A DNA stretch of 64,000 bases from Dickeya lacustris (GCF_029635795.1 NZ_CP114280.1:3162001-3226000), one strand, 5' to 3'; shown: positions 33,023 through 42,588, numbered from the stretch's first letter. The notes: generated by a model not told the origin, from the sequence alone. Numbers and translations are program-made.

Positions 33023-34687
33023 TTACTCTCCAATCATCTCAATGTTGGCGGCACCCGGCGGCACCATCGGAAGCACTTTTTCGTTGATATCAATTGCGGC
33101 ATGAATGAGCACCGGGCCGGGGCGTTGCAGGGCATCACGCAGTGCGGCATGCGGGTCATCGGCGGCGTTCAGGTCACAGGTGGCGAAGCCGAATCCGGCG
33201 GCAATGGCCAGAAAATTGGTCTGATAGCGGTAATCAGAGGCAACGTAGTTTTGCTGGTAGAACAGCGCCTGTTGCTGGTGAACCAATCCCAGCGCCTGAT
33301 TATTCATCAAGACGATTTTAACGTTCAGTTGCTCTTCGACGGCGGTAGCCATCTCCTGAATGTTCATCATCAAACTGCCGTCGCCGGAAAAGCACACCAC
33401 AGTGCGCTCAGGCGCGGCCAGCGCAGCACCAATGGCAGCGGGCAAGCCAAAGCCCATAGTGCCGAGGCCGCCGGAGGTCAGCCATTGGCGCGAGCGGCGT
33501 AACGGGTAGGCCTGCGCCACCCACATTTGATGCTGGCCGACATCGGTGGTGATAATCGCGTTGTCATCAAGCTGCCCGGCAACCGCGTGTACCAGCCCGT
33601 AATGACTCAGCGGATCGTCCACCCTTGGCATGTTCAGCGGGAATTCGCGTTGCAGCGCCTGTACCTCATCGCGCCAGGCCTGGCGTGACTGGGTGTCGAT
33701 TAACGGCAGCAACTGTGTGAGCGCGTCAGCAACATCGGCATTCAGGGCGACATGCGGTGTGCGGATTTTGCCAAGCTCGGCCGGGTCGATATCGATATGA
33801 ATCACGCTGGCATCCGGGCAGAACTGTTCGGCTTTGCCGATAGCGCGGTCATCAAAGCGCGCGCCGAGCACGATAAGCAGGTCAGACTGTTGCAGGATAA
33901 GGTTGGTACAACGGGCGGCGTGCATCCCTAACATGCCAAGCGACAGCGGGTGGTCAACCGGCATGGCACCGAGCGCCATCAGCGTCATGGTGGTCGGCAA
34001 CCCGGCGCGCTCCGCCAGTTCGATGGCTTGCTGATGCGCTCCGGCGCTGATGATGCCACCGCCCAGATACAGAATCGGCCGTTTGGCCTGATTAATCATC
34101 GCGGCGGCGGCGCGCAGGGCCTGGGTGTCGATAGCCGGCGCCGGGGAGAGTGCGGCCGGGGCAGGCAGTTGCGCCAGCTCAATGGTGGCGGTCTGCACGT
34201 CTTTGGGAATGTCTACCCACACCGGGCCGGGGCGACCGGATTGCGCCAGTCGAAAAGCGTCGTTAATCACCTGCGGCAGTTCGCTGATGTCGCGCACCAG
34301 ATAGTTGTGTTTCGTCACGGGAATCGAGATGCCGTAGGTATCGACCTCCTGAAACGCATCTGTCCCTATCATGCCTGAGGAAACCTGAGCCGTAATGCAG
34401 ACCAGCGGGATGGAATCGAGTTTGGCATCGGCGATCGCGGTCAGCAGGTTGGTGGCTCCCGGCCCGCTGGAGGCCATGCAGACGGCGGCTTTACCGCTGA
34501 CGCGCGCCATCCCCTGAGCGATAAACCCGGCCCCCTGTTCATGGCGGGCCAGCACATGGCGAATGGTCTGGCTTTTGCCCAGTGCATGATACAACGGTAA
34601 TGCAGCACCGCCGGGAATGCCGGTCACGGTAGTAATGCCTTGCTGTTCCAGCAGGCGGATGATCAGCTCCGCGCCTGTATAACGCAT
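33023..34687 (-). CDS. ilvB: Acetolactate synthase isozyme I, catalytic subunit
   Basis: IlvB condenses pyruvate (or pyruvate plus 2-ketobutyrate) in the first common step of valine, leucine and isoleucine synthesis. I start at the ATG (MRYTGAELIIRLLEQQG) preceded by AAAGGACAGG, giving 554 residues. The upstream part of the frame covers the leader peptide region and is not coding here. The catalytic Glu lies in HEQGAGFIAQGMARVSG, and the TPP motif is GDGSLMMNIQEM...NN. It is under ivbL attenuator control. Its location between dedA and thiQ differs from E. coli. Confidence 0.96.
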   Translation of the reverse strand: MRYTGAELIIRLLEQQGITTVTGIPGGAALPLYHALGKSQTIRHVLARHEQGAGFIAQGMARVSGKAAVCMASSGPGATNLLTAIADAKLDSIPLVCITAQVSSGMIGTDAFQEVDTYGISIPVTKHNYLVRDISELPQVINDAFRLAQSGRPGPVWVDIPKDVQTATIELAQLPAPAALSPAPAIDTQALRAAAAMINQAKRPILYLGGGIISAGAHQQAIELAERAGLPTTMTLMALGAMPVDHPLSLGMLGMHAARCTNLILQQSDLLIVLGARFDDRAIGKAEQFCPDASVIHIDIDPAELGKIRTPHVALNADVADALTQLLPLIDTQSRQAWRDEVQALQREFPLNMPRVDDPLSHYGLVHAVAGQLDDNAIITTDVGQHQMWVAQAYPLRRSRQWLTSGGLGTMGFGLPAAIGAALAAPERTVVCFSGDGSLMMNIQEMATAVEEQLNVKIVLMNNQALGLVHQQQALFYQQNYVASDYRYQTNFLAIAAGFGFATCDLNAADDPHAALRDALQRPGPVLIHAAIDINEKVLPMVPPGAANIEMIGE

Positions 34688-34741
34688 AATCCTGTCCTTT
34701 ATCAGAGCCGGTGTCAGGAGAGCGGGGAGGGTAGGAAGAAG

Positions 34742-34772
34742 AAACCCCGCTCGGCTTGCGCCGGCGGGGTTT
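34742..34772 (-). terminator. ivbL-ilvB attenuator terminator
   Basis: On the operon strand AAACCCCGC and GCGGGGTTT form a GC-rich stem around a CGGCGCAAGCCGA-type inner hairpin, followed by TTCTTCTTCC. It sits between the ivbL stop (28 bp) and ilvB (55 bp), as in valine/leucine-dependent attenuation of E. coli ilvB. Confidence 0.8.
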
Positions 34773-34799
34773 GGGAATCTAGGTTTGATTCGGAACCCG

Positions 34800-34901
34800 T
34801 TACGGCGCGCTGCCGACCACGACCACCACGCGCACGACGACGACCGCGTCAAGCAGCGCGGCGTTGTTTAGTAGTGCGAAAGTAGAGGTGGTGTGTTTCA
34901 C
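34800..34901 (-). CDS. ivbL: ilvBN operon leader peptide
   Basis: A 33-residue leader, initiated at a GTG with AGG six bases upstream, ends in VVVVRVVVVVGSAP. This is almost identical to the end of E. coli IvbL (VVVVRVVVVVGNAP). Nine consecutive-block valine codons and several leucines make ribosome speed here sensitive to charged tRNA-Val and tRNA-Leu. Stalling would prevent the downstream terminator (34742-34772) from forming. The N-terminal half is not conserved. Confidence 0.93.
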   Translation of the reverse strand: MKHTTSTFALLNNAALLDAVVVVRVVVVVGSAP

Positions 34902-34938
34902 GGAGAACCTGTGTTCGTTTTGGTTAATTAGCGACCCC

Positions 34939-34968
34939 ATATAAGCATGAGTGCAGAAAATTCGACAA
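34939..34968 (-). promoter_or_regulatory. Predicted sigma-70 promoter of ivbL-ilvBN
   Basis: On the minus strand TTGTCG (34968-34963) and TTATAT (34944-34939) are separated by 18 bp. A start near 34932 would give a leader of about 30 nt before ivbL. Confidence 0.55.
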
Positions 34969-34990
34969 GGCTTTGCCATCATCAAAAGGC

Positions 34991-35015
34991 AAATTCGTGC
35001 TTAAGATCACGTTTT
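34991..35015 (-). promoter_or_regulatory. Candidate CRP site upstream of ivbL-ilvBN
   Basis: CGTGC-TTAAGA-TCACG, flanked by AAAT and TTTT, resembles the CRP consensus TGTGA-N6-TCACA (7 of 10). It centres about 71 bp upstream of the predicted start, a productive CRP position. E. coli ilvBN is CRP-activated. Confidence 0.5.
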
Positions 35016-35036
35016 CCTACCACAATGACACAACCG

Positions 35037-35729
35037 TCAGCGTATCCCTAATCGTCGTGCCGCCTCAGGATGCTGCGACAATGCGGCGCTGGGGCCGTCG
35101 TAACAAATCTGGCCTTCAGCTATCAGCAGGCTGCGCGGTGCGATGCGCAGCGCATCGTCCAGTTGATGCGACACCATCAACAAGGTCAGCGAGCGCTCCT
35201 GACACACATGCTCGACCAGCGCCAGCATCTCCTGGCGCAGCGCTGGGTCGAGCGCGGAAAATGGCTCATCGAGCAGCAAGATCGGTTGCTGGCGAATCAG
35301 GCAGCGAGCCAGCGCAGCCCGCTGGCGCTGGCCGCCGGACACCTGCGCGGGCAGACGCTCCAGTAAACCGCTTAACCCCATGCGCTCGGCAATATCATGC
35401 AGCGTCGCATGTTGCGTGGCCGTCAGTTTCAGGCCGGGGTGTAAGCCGAGTGCGATATTCTGCCAGAGCGTCAGGTGGGCAAACAGGTTATTTTCCTGAA
35501 ACAGAATCGACACCGGGCGTTGTGACGGCGCACTGGCGCGGTGGTCTTGCCCGTTAAGTGTCAGCCTGCCGCTGTCAGCCATCAGGAAACCGGCTATCAG
35601 CGCCAGCAGCGTGCTCTTGCCCGCCCCGCTGGGGCCGAGAATGGCTACACGTTCACCGGCCTTGATAGCGGCATCAAAGCGCATCGGCTGATGCTGGTAG
35701 AGGTAGGTCAGCGTATCAAGCGTTATCAT
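35037..35729 (-). CDS. thiQ: Thiamine ABC transporter, ATPase
   Basis: ThiQ powers import of thiamine, TMP and TPP through ThiP with ThiB. The 230-residue ABC ATPase starts at the ATG for [18 protein letters not shown], aligned with E. coli. Walker A is GPSGAGKST near residue 31 and the Q-loop is LFQENNLF. The signature is SGGQRQR near residue 125, followed by Walker B ILLLDEP and an H-loop. It overlaps thiP by 14 bp. Confidence 0.96.
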   Translation of the reverse strand: MITLDTLTYLYQHQPMRFDAAIKAGERVAILGPSGAGKSTLLALIAGFLMADSGRLTLNGQDHRASAPSQRPVSILFQENNLFAHLTLWQNIALGLHPGLKLTATQHATLHDIAERMGLSGLLERLPAQVSGGQRQRAALARCLIRQQPILLLDEPFSALDPALRQEMLALVEHVCQERSLTLLMVSHQLDDALRIAPRSLLIAEGQICYDGPSAALSQHPEAARRLGIR

Positions 35730-37341
35730 TCTTGCCTGCCAGTTTCTCAATGAGCGTAAACAACAGAAAACACAGCGCCAGCAGTATCAGCGCGGTGACG
35801 GCTCCTTCGCTACTGCGATAAGCGCCGATTTGCTGATAGAGATAATACGGCAGGGTGCGAAACTGCTCGCTGCCAAACAGCGCGATGATGCCAAAATCCC
35901 CAACAGAGAGCACGCAGGCAAACGCCAGTGCGCGCATCAGCGGGGCGCGCAGGGCGCGTAATTCCACTACCCGCAGTCGCTGCCAACCGGATAACCCCAG
36001 TGACTGGCATAGCGCGTTGTAACGTGCGGCGGTGTCATACATCGGCCCTTCGAGCACTTTGCTGGCGTAGGGCAGGGCCAGCAGAGCATTGGTCAGCACC
36101 ACCAAGGCATAGGGGGATGACGGTAAGCCAAGCGTGCGGTTAAACAGCAGAAAAAAGCCGCTGGCCAGCACAATGCCGGGCATCGCCAGAATCAGCATGC
36201 CGCTCAGATCCAGCCATTGCGCTGCCAGCGGTCGCTGGTGTAAGCGTAGCGAGCGGCTGCTCCACAGCAGCATCAGCGTCAGGCACACGCTCACCATCCC
36301 GGCGGCCAGTGCCACACTGACTGAGGTGCCCAGCGCCTGCCAGAGCGCAGGCTGGCTAAACACGTTGCGCATCGACGGGTTAATGCCATCCGCCAGCACC
36401 GCCAGCAGCGGCGGTAAGAGCAGAGCGAGCGCCAGCGTGATGACAAGCGTGTCGCACAGGCGGCTCCACAGGCTGTCTTGCGGGTCACGCCAGTGCAGGC
36501 GCTGGCTGGTGCCCGGCGCAAGCCAGTGGCTCAGGCGCTGGCTTGCAAGCAACAGCGCCAGACAGCAACACAGTTGCAGCAGTGCCAGCAGCGCTGCGCG
36601 CGCCGGGTCATAGTCAAAGCTCAGGGCCTGATAAATCGCCAGTTCAAGGGTGGTGGCCTGTGGGCCGCCGCCGAGCGCCAGCACGGTGGCAAAGCTTGAA
36701 AAACACAGCATAAAAATCAGCGCACCGGCGGGCAGCAGTTGGCGGCGCAACCACGGCCACTCCACCCAGCGGAAAAAGTGCCAGCTGCGCAGGCCAAGCT
36801 GGGCGGCCAACTGACGCTGTTCCGTCGGGATGTTTTGCAGCGTTTGTAAAAACAGCCGTGTTGCCAGCGGCAGGTTAAAAAAGACGTGGGCCAGCAAAAT
36901 GCCCGGCAAACCGTATGGCGAAAAGCGATACGGCAGGCCGAGCAGCGCCAGCGCGTGCGCCAGCCAGCCTTCGCGGCCATACACCCGCAACAGGCCGAAG
37001 ACCGCCACCAGCACCGGCAGCACCAGCGTCATGGCGCACAGGCGCAATAGCCAGCGGTGGCCGGGAAAGCGGCGACGGTATAACGCCCGGGCAAGCAGCA
37101 AGGCCGGCCCCAGCGAGAGCGCCGAAGACAGCAGCGCCTGCCAGACGCTAAAACGCAGAACGTGCCACAGGTAGTGGTCTTGCCATAAGGCGAGCCAGGG
37201 GGCATCGCCCGCCTCGTACCACAGCGCGCCGAACGCCAGCAACGCGGTGGCGCACAGCAGCCCGGCGGCGAAAACACCCGGCCACAGTGCTCCGGCAAGA
37301 AAACGCCGGGGCGTTATCAACGGCTGACGGCGCGTTGCCAT
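35716..37341 (-). CDS. thiP: Thiamine ABC transporter, permease
   Basis: ThiP is a fused two-unit permease of about 541 residues with around 12 membrane segments. The start MATRRQPLI aligns with the E. coli protein. Two EAA loops that contact ThiQ are visible: [18 protein letters not shown] near residue 190 and [18 protein letters not shown] near residue 455. It overlaps thiB by 25 bp upstream and thiQ by 14 bp downstream, giving one tightly packed operon under the TPP riboswitch. Confidence 0.96.
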   Translation of the reverse strand: MATRRQPLITPRRFLAGALWPGVFAAGLLCATALLAFGALWYEAGDAPWLALWQDHYLWHVLRFSVWQALLSSALSLGPALLLARALYRRRFPGHRWLLRLCAMTLVLPVLVAVFGLLRVYGREGWLAHALALLGLPYRFSPYGLPGILLAHVFFNLPLATRLFLQTLQNIPTEQRQLAAQLGLRSWHFFRWVEWPWLRRQLLPAGALIFMLCFSSFATVLALGGGPQATTLELAIYQALSFDYDPARAALLALLQLCCCLALLLASQRLSHWLAPGTSQRLHWRDPQDSLWSRLCDTLVITLALALLLPPLLAVLADGINPSMRNVFSQPALWQALGTSVSVALAAGMVSVCLTLMLLWSSRSLRLHQRPLAAQWLDLSGMLILAMPGIVLASGFFLLFNRTLGLPSSPYALVVLTNALLALPYASKVLEGPMYDTAARYNALCQSLGLSGWQRLRVVELRALRAPLMRALAFACVLSVGDFGIIALFGSEQFRTLPYYLYQQIGAYRSSEGAVTALILLALCFLLFTLIEKLAGKNDNA

Positions 37342-38312
37342 GCCTGCACCCAACCCGCGCGCTGTTCTGCGACCTGCTGTGCGCTAAAGGTCAGTGCGTT
37401 GGCCGGTACGGATAAGTTTTGATAGCCTGCGGGCAGATCGGTGTGGATAGCCGGATACATCCAGTTGGTGGTCGGGATCAGGTTCTGCACCGTCGGGCTG
37501 ACCATAAATTGCAGGAACTGCGTCGCCAGCTGCGGGTTTTTGCTACCCGCCAGCGACGCGGCGACTTCCACTTGCAGGTAGTGGCCTTCGCTAAAATTCG
37601 CCGCCGCATAGTTCTCTTTCTTCTCGGCAATCACATGGTAAGCCGGAGATGTGGTGTAACTGAGCACCAAATCCGCCTCGCCTTTCAGGAACAGGCCATA
37701 GGCCTCGCTCCAGCCTTTGGTGACGGTGACGGTTTTCGCCGCCAGTTTCTGCCAGGCGTCCGGCGCGTTATCGCCATACACTTTTTGCATCCACAGCAGC
37801 AGCCCCAGACCCGGCGTGCTGGTGCGCGGATCTTCATAAATCACTTTCCACGCCTGCGGCCCTTCCACCAGCTCTTTGAGGCTGGCAGGCGGGTTTTTCA
37901 GTTTGTCTTTGTTATAGACAAAGGCAAAGTAGCCGTAGTCAAAGGGCAGGAACGTGGCGTTTTGCCAGCCGCCGGGCACCGTCAACGCGCCTGTATCGAT
38001 ACCGTGTTTGGCAAACAGCCCGGTTTGTTCTGCCGCCTGCACCAGATTGTTATCGAGCCCCAGCACCACGTCAGCCGGGGTATTTTTACCTTCCATGCGC
38101 AGACGGTTGAGCAGCGCTACGCCATCTTCCAGCGCCACGAATTTCAGTTCGCAGTCACAGGTTTTTTCAAACGCCGCTTTGATGGATGGGCCCGGGCCCC
38201 ATTCGGAAGAGAAGGAGTCGTAGGTGTAGACCGTGAGAGTCGATTTGGCGAATGCCGGGGCACTGAGCACCAGCAGGCAAGACATGAATGCAGTAAGAGA
38301 ATGTTTAAGCAC
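37317..38312 (-). CDS. thiB: Thiamine-binding periplasmic protein
   Basis: ThiB captures thiamine and its phosphates in the periplasm. The 331-residue precursor starts at a GTG (VLKHSLTAF) behind GGAGCGC; a longer frame starting inside the riboswitch is not conserved. A signal peptide ends at APAFA-KST. The mature part has TVYTYDSFSSEWGPGP, the DVVLGLDNNL segment and FDYGYFAFVYNKD, as in E. coli ThiB. The first gene of the thiBPQ operon. Confidence 0.96.
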   Translation of the reverse strand: MLKHSLTAFMSCLLVLSAPAFAKSTLTVYTYDSFSSEWGPGPSIKAAFEKTCDCELKFVALEDGVALLNRLRMEGKNTPADVVLGLDNNLVQAAEQTGLFAKHGIDTGALTVPGGWQNATFLPFDYGYFAFVYNKDKLKNPPASLKELVEGPQAWKVIYEDPRTSTPGLGLLLWMQKVYGDNAPDAWQKLAAKTVTVTKGWSEAYGLFLKGEADLVLSYTTSPAYHVIAEKKENYAAANFSEGHYLQVEVAASLAGSKNPQLATQFLQFMVSPTVQNLIPTTNWMYPAIHTDLPAGYQNLSVPANALTFSAQQVAEQRAGWVQAWQRAVSR

Positions 38313-38370
38313 TTTGCGCTCCAATAATGTTGAAGGCGGCAAAGGTCTTTGAGCAGGCAAAGTATGCAGT

Positions 38371-38468
38371 CTCAAATCCCTTCGCCGGTATTAACCGGAT
38401 CAGGTTCGACGGGTATTTTCTCAGCGGCCTGCGGCATAATTATGCCCAGGCGCACCCCGTTGAGAACG
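38371..38468 (-). ncRNA. TPP riboswitch (THI element) of thiBPQ
   Basis: On the operon strand the conserved blocks appear in order: GGGGTGC, CTGAGA, ACCCGTCGAACCTGATC, and GGTTAATACCGGCGAAGGGA. They form the THI-box three-way junction that binds thiamine pyrophosphate. It ends about 58 nt upstream of the thiB GTG, so TPP probably masks translation start, as in E. coli thiB. A purely translational mode is inferred from the lack of an obvious terminator. Confidence 0.96.
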
Positions 38469-38542
38469 GCGCTATTGTAGAGGCTTCATGACGGCAGGAA
38501 AAGTATGATTCGCGCGGCGGGCGATATTCCTGCCTCGCTGCG

Positions 38543-40243
38543 CTAGTCGCTCGGTGCAAACCAGGCGGATTTAAAATCAAACCAGCCTAGTGTGTTCATG
38601 CGCAGGCCGCGCATGTTGGCCTGCCCTTGCAGGCGCAACCAGTGGTGGAAGAGCGGGTGAATGGCCGCCTCACACACCAGCGATTGGCACCACTGCGCCA
38701 GATCCAGCCCGCCCTGACGCCACTGGCGGGTGAGCGCATCCAGCTCGCCGTCCGCCAGGCAGTGGCGCAACAGCGGTAGCTCGCACAGCATGGCGAAGAC
38801 AGAAAATTCCAGCGGCAGATAAAAATTGGCGCTGCCAAGCCAGAGATCGCCTGCGTCTTCGCCTTGGCACCACGCGTCGAACTCCAGTGTGCGCAGCGTC
38901 AGTTTTACGCCGTGTACCGCCAGCAACTGCTGCATGATTCCGCTTATCACCGTGTATTCCGGGTGGTCGCGATAACAACTGAGGGTAAGCTCGGTCAGGC
39001 CGGGCGGTTTATCGCGCACCCTGCGTGGCGGGCTGTGATGCCAGCGCGGCAGCAAGCCATAGGCGGGCGACCAATCGCTCTGGTAGGGGTCTGGCGCCAG
39101 GTTTAACATCGCCACCGGGCTGAGTACCTGAGATAACCAGTGGCGCACGTCCGGGTCGGTCATGGCCGGGGAGCGGCGGTCAAACAGCAGGAAATAGCAC
39201 CCTTCTTCCAGCCGGTTTTCCAGTTCGTTATCAAGCGTATCATCGCCTTGCAGCGTGACGGTGCAGGCGGGGATCACCGGCGCATCGGGCAGCACCCAGA
39301 TGCTCACCTCGTCAATCAGCGCCCGGTAGCCGAAGTAATCATCAAAAGCGTCTATTTTGAGCCGGTCGGGGGTATTGCGTACCACGCGATAAGGCCCGGT
39401 GCCAATCGGCTGGCGTATAAAATCGGGCAGCGTCGGCCACTCGTTGGGCAGGATCATCGCCGCCACACTGCCCAACAGCCACGGCAGCCAGCGGTCTGGC
39501 ATGCTGAGATGGATATCGAGCACGAACGGCATCGGCGAGCGGATGTCGCTCAGGTGTGAAAACAGCGCCAGCGGTGTTAACCGCGTTAGCGAGGCGATAA
39601 CGTCCTCCATGGTCAGTTCCCGGCCATGATGAAACCGGACAGCGGGGCGTAGATAAAAGCGCCAATGCAGCGGCGACAGCGCCTGCCAATGGTGGGCGAG
39701 ATCCGCCAGCAGTTCCCCGTTTTCCTCATTTAGCTGGGTCAGGCCGCTGAAAATCTGGCGCGCCAGATGCGTTTCCGAGCGGCGCAGCGCACTGCCGGGT
39801 AACAGGTTCAGCATTGGCCGATAGTAGAGAATACGCAGCAGGTGGCGACCCTGACGCACACGGCGGCCCAGATGGGACAGCACCATCTGGCGCACGGCCT
39901 CTTTATCGCCGAGCAACTGCACCAGTTGGTCAATGCGGTCTTGCTCAAGCAGGTCTTCGGCGCGCTGTTGTTGCAAGGTCAACCCGGTGTAGAGAAAGCA
40001 CAGGCGTGAGTGTTTACCGCGCCCGGCCTGCGCCTGCCAGGTCAGCCAGCCTTGCTGTTGCATCGCGCCGAGCAACGAGCGGATATGGCGGCGCGAACAG
40101 TGCAGCAGCCCGGCCAATTCTTGCAGCGTGGTGTCTGTATCCTGCCCTTGCAGGCACTGCCAGAGCCGAATGAATTGTTGTTGCAGGCGGGGCGATGGCA
40201 CAGCGCGTGGCGATAGCGGGGGTGAGGACATCGATGAGGACAT
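38543..40243 (-). CDS. sgrR: Transcriptional regulator SgrR
   Basis: SgrR activates the small RNA gene sgrS when phosphosugars accumulate. The 566-residue protein has an N-terminal winged-helix region ([20 protein letters not shown], about residues 40-65). It is followed by an SBP family 5-like solute-binding domain to the end, finishing [20 protein letters not shown]. The first ATG (40243) follows GGAGTTCCTC; it adds about 17 residues to the E. coli start. The gene is divergent from sgrS, which is the standard arrangement. Confidence 0.95.
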   Translation of the reverse strand: MSSSMSSPPLSPRAVPSPRLQQQFIRLWQCLQGQDTDTTLQELAGLLHCSRRHIRSLLGAMQQQGWLTWQAQAGRGKHSRLCFLYTGLTLQQQRAEDLLEQDRIDQLVQLLGDKEAVRQMVLSHLGRRVRQGRHLLRILYYRPMLNLLPGSALRRSETHLARQIFSGLTQLNEENGELLADLAHHWQALSPLHWRFYLRPAVRFHHGRELTMEDVIASLTRLTPLALFSHLSDIRSPMPFVLDIHLSMPDRWLPWLLGSVAAMILPNEWPTLPDFIRQPIGTGPYRVVRNTPDRLKIDAFDDYFGYRALIDEVSIWVLPDAPVIPACTVTLQGDDTLDNELENRLEEGCYFLLFDRRSPAMTDPDVRHWLSQVLSPVAMLNLAPDPYQSDWSPAYGLLPRWHHSPPRRVRDKPPGLTELTLSCYRDHPEYTVISGIMQQLLAVHGVKLTLRTLEFDAWCQGEDAGDLWLGSANFYLPLEFSVFAMLCELPLLRHCLADGELDALTRQWRQGGLDLAQWCQSLVCEAAIHPLFHHWLRLQGQANMRGLRMNTLGWFDFKSAWFAPSD

Positions 40244-40342
40244 AAAAGAGGAACTCCATGGCTTAAGTTCATCAATATATTTTCCCCTATATTACGCGGA
40301 TACTTGATGACAGCGAAGGGGCGTTATCTGAGGAGGGGCAAT

Positions 40343-40501
40343 ATGAACCGATTATTGCGTTTTTATCGCTACTGGCTGTGTCGCGGCAGCGGTTGTGGCG
40401 TGGGGCGGTTGAGTGAGGCCGAACGGATGGCCATATTGCTACAGGCCACGCAATGGCATATCGCACAGATGGATGAGAAGACGTATCGCCACTGGTTATA
40501 A
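40343..40501 (+). CDS. sgrT: Small protein SgrT, glucose-uptake inhibitor
   Basis: A 52-residue protein starts behind GAGGAGGGG and lies wholly inside the predicted SgrS RNA. It resembles E. coli SgrT (43 residues) weakly but collinearly: M-R-FY start, a tryptophan/arginine-rich middle, then LSEAERMAILLQATQW against LSVPQRLTMLEGLMQW. SgrT blocks glucose transport by PtsG at the membrane. Divergence is strong, so identity rests on position, size and this motif. Confidence 0.75.
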   Translation: MNRLLRFYRYWLCRGSGCGVGRLSEAERMAILLQATQWHIAQMDEKTYRHWL

Positions 40502-40640
40502 CGACACGTCATCGGTTAACGCTGATGGATATCACCCCCGACGGTGCTAAAGGGGGGGACTAAATGGTGGTGATAAAGGGTGGCGCTAAATAACGTGGCG
40601 GCCCACCGCCACACGATTCTGAGTAATGGTGTTGTTCACC

Positions 40641-40670
40641 AGCCAGCGGCCTGTTCCGCTGGCTTTTTTT
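40641..40670 (+). terminator. SgrS Rho-independent terminator
   Basis: AGCCAGCGG-CCTGT-CCGCTGGCT type stem with a run of seven T residues. In SgrS this T-run is also the Hfq-binding tail. Confidence 0.92.
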
Positions 40671-40693
40671 ATGACAGGTTTTATGGTGGCGCG

Positions 40694-42094
40694 TTATTCC
40701 ACCGGTTTGAGGCGAGCGACGAAGTGACGCAGTACCGGCGGCTCATAGGTAAACGTCAGCCCTTTGATACTGCTGGCTCTCTCTTTGAGGACAATCAGCG
40801 AGTCGGCGATGTAGTCCATGTGGTCGTTGGTGTAGACGCGGCGCGGAATGGTCAGGCGCAGCAACTCCAGCGGCGAGGGTTTCTGTTCGCCGGTGTCCGG
40901 GTCGCGCCCCAGCAGTAATGAGCCGATTTCCACACTGCGAATACCGGCTTCCAGATAGAGCTCGTTATTGAGTGCCTGTGCCGGGAACTGCTCGGCTGGA
41001 ATGTGCGGCAGCAGCTTTTTCGCATCGACAAATACCGCATGGCCGCCCACCGGGTATTGAATCGGAATACCGCCTGCGCGCAGGCGCTCGCCAAGATACG
41101 TCACCTGGCCGATGCGGTAGGTCAGGTAATCTTCGTTCATGCCTTCCTCAAGCCCTATCGCCAGCGCTTCCATGTCGCGCCCGGCCAACCCGCCATAGGT
41201 GACGAAGCCTTCCATCGGCACGCAGCGAATACGCACCTCGTTGAACAGCTCTTCGTCGCTGCGAAAACAGCACAGGCCGCCAATGTTCACCATCGGATCT
41301 TTCTTCGCTGACATGGTCAGCATATCGCCATATTGATACATCTCATGGACGATCGCTTTGATGGAGCGGTTTTCATAACCGGCTTCACGCTGTTTGATGA
41401 ACCAGGCATTTTCACAAAACCGGGCAGAGTCAATCACCACCGGAATGCCGTGCTGCTGCGCGATGCGATACACCTCACGCATGTTACCCATTGAAATCGG
41501 CTGGCCGCCGGAGCTGTTACAGGTGACGGTGGTGATGATAGCCACCACGTTGTCTGCGCCATGCTGCTCAATCGTCGTCTGTAACAGGTCGAGGTCGAAG
41601 TCGCCTTTCCAGTCGTAATAGGTGGTGGTGTCAAAGGCTTTCGGCGTGACGACGTTAATGGCGCGCGCGCCGTTGAGCTCAACGTGGGCGGCGGTGGTAT
41701 CAAAATGGAAATTGGAAATAAACACCGGCTTTTTGCCGCCGCCAGCGCGCTGCTTTTTGGCTATCAGGCAGGGGAACAGAATCTGCTCGGCACCGCGCCC
41801 CTGATGGGTGGGAATGGTGAACGGGTAGCCCAGCAAGGTTTGCACTTTTTCACACAAATGGTAGTAGTTGCGCGAACCGGCATAGGCTTCATCGCCCATC
41901 ATCAACCCGGCCCACTGGCGGTCGCTCATGGCACCGGTGCCGGAGTCGGTCAGCAGGTCGATATACACATCCTCGCTACGCAGCAAAAACGGGTTATAGC
42001 CTGCTTCCTGCAAGGCTTTCTCCCGCTCGGCGCGGTTGGTCATACGGATGTTTTCTACCATTTTGATACGAAAAGGTTCAGGAATACGTTTCAT
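40694..42094 (-). CDS. tnaA: Tryptophanase
   Basis: TnaA is a PLP enzyme that splits tryptophan to indole, pyruvate and ammonia. The 466-residue protein reads closest to the Proteus-type tryptophanase ([10 protein letters not shown] start, [36 protein letters not shown]). Tyrosine phenol-lyase is the close alternative, but the C-terminal [18 protein letters not shown] and [13 protein letters not shown] segments favour tryptophanase. The PLP lysine is in [15 protein letters not shown]. The tnaC leader upstream supports the call. No tnaB permease follows. Confidence 0.95.
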   Translation of the reverse strand: MKRIPEPFRIKMVENIRMTNRAEREKALQEAGYNPFLLRSEDVYIDLLTDSGTGAMSDRQWAGLMMGDEAYAGSRNYYHLCEKVQTLLGYPFTIPTHQGRGAEQILFPCLIAKKQRAGGGKKPVFISNFHFDTTAAHVELNGARAINVVTPKAFDTTTYYDWKGDFDLDLLQTTIEQHGADNVVAIITTVTCNSSGGQPISMGNMREVYRIAQQHGIPVVIDSARFCENAWFIKQREAGYENRSIKAIVHEMYQYGDMLTMSAKKDPMVNIGGLCCFRSDEELFNEVRIRCVPMEGFVTYGGLAGRDMEALAIGLEEGMNEDYLTYRIGQVTYLGERLRAGGIPIQYPVGGHAVFVDAKKLLPHIPAEQFPAQALNNELYLEAGIRSVEIGSLLLGRDPDTGEQKPSPLELLRLTIPRRVYTNDHMDYIADSLIVLKERASSIKGLTFTYEPPVLRHFVARLKPVE

Positions 42095-42234
42095 GCAATC
42101 TCTCCTCTCGCCCGCAGGGGCGCAACGGCACCACGTTTCGGATGTGGCGTCAGTTGAATGTTATGTCAATACAAGAAAATCAGGCGGTTATGCGCCAGAT
42201 GGACAAAACAACGGAAGGTCAGCGCGCGGCTGAC

Positions 42235-42345
42235 TCAGGCATGAAGCGAGCGGGGAAAATCATTGGTCAGACGATGGTCGATATTGAACCAGGGGCGGCA
42301 ATCGCCACAGAGATTCTGTCGATAACACCGGATGATGCGTGTCAT
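42235..42345 (-). CDS. tnaC: Tryptophanase operon leader peptide TnaC
   Basis: This 36-codon leader starts behind a strong AAGGAGG and lies 140 bp upstream of tnaA. It contains RPWFNIDHRLTNDFP. The WFNID core and the spacing of Trp19 to Pro31 (12 residues) equal Trp12 to Pro24 of E. coli TnaC, with Asp23 in place of Asp16. In E. coli tryptophan stalls the ribosome at the Pro24 end and keeps Rho off the leader RNA. Here five more residues (RSLHA) follow the proline before the stop. The N-terminal part differs from E. coli. Confidence 0.9.
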   Translation of the reverse strand: MTRIIRCYRQNLCGDCRPWFNIDHRLTNDFPRSLHA

Positions 42346-42466
42346 GAGCCCTCCTTATCTCGTGAGTATTGGACGTCAAGCATAGGCGAAAAGCGGCGGT
42401 AAAAACCGTGATCTCACGGGCAATCCGGCACAGGCCAGCGCCGTGCGATAGGTCGATAAATTTATC

Positions 42467-42485
42467 AATAATGCTTCTCATTACC
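42467..42485 (+). promoter_or_regulatory. Candidate Fur box upstream of the siderophore-interacting protein gene
   Basis: AATAATGCTTCTCATTACC matches 14 of 19 positions of the Fur consensus GATAATGATAATCATTATC. It lies 120 bp before the start of the siderophore-interacting protein gene, which would normally be iron-repressed. Confidence 0.65.
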
Positions 42486-42539
42486 ATTAATTGCTGGTAA
42501 AACGGTGCCAGGTAGCGGGCCTGCTGTGTTCAGGCCAGA

Positions 42540-42588
42540 GTCGGTGTAACACGTCGTTGTAACAGTCGTTGTAACAGTCGTTGTAACA
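42540..42588 (+). repeat. Tandem 12-bp repeats in the leader of the siderophore-interacting protein gene
   Basis: The 12-mer GTCGTTGTAACA occurs three times without interruption (42553-42588). A fourth copy with one mismatch, GTCGGTGTAACA, lies one base upstream (42540-42551). The array ends 16 bp before the ATG. Confidence 0.95.

Larger units (their letters stand above)
40303..40670 (+). ncRNA. sgrS: SgrS small regulatory RNA
   Basis: SgrS is the Hfq-dependent RNA that shuts off ptsG translation during glucose-phosphate stress. The 5' end, GATGACAGCGAAGGGGCG, resembles the E. coli start. Near the 3' end CTGAGTAATGGTGT (40619-40632) retains the ptsG-pairing core, followed by a CACC segment. 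A terminator closes the RNA, AGCCAGCGG / CCGCTGGCT with seven T residues. It encodes SgrT. At about 370 nt it is well over the 227 nt of E. coli SgrS. The 5' end is estimated from TATATT at 40288-40293. Confidence 0.82.

Noticed and set aside
37419-38327. 302-codon open frame on the plus strand
   Set aside because: Antisense to thiB and running towards the riboswitch; no recognisable motif.
40694-42094. Tyrosine phenol-lyase instead of tryptophanase
   Set aside because: The families are close, but the C-terminal motifs and the tnaC leader upstream fit tryptophanase.
42391-42413. Palindrome CCGTGATCTCACGG as a CRP site for tnaC
   Set aside because: The half-sites are only 2 bp apart, not 6; a correctly spaced alignment scores only 2 of 5 on the left half.
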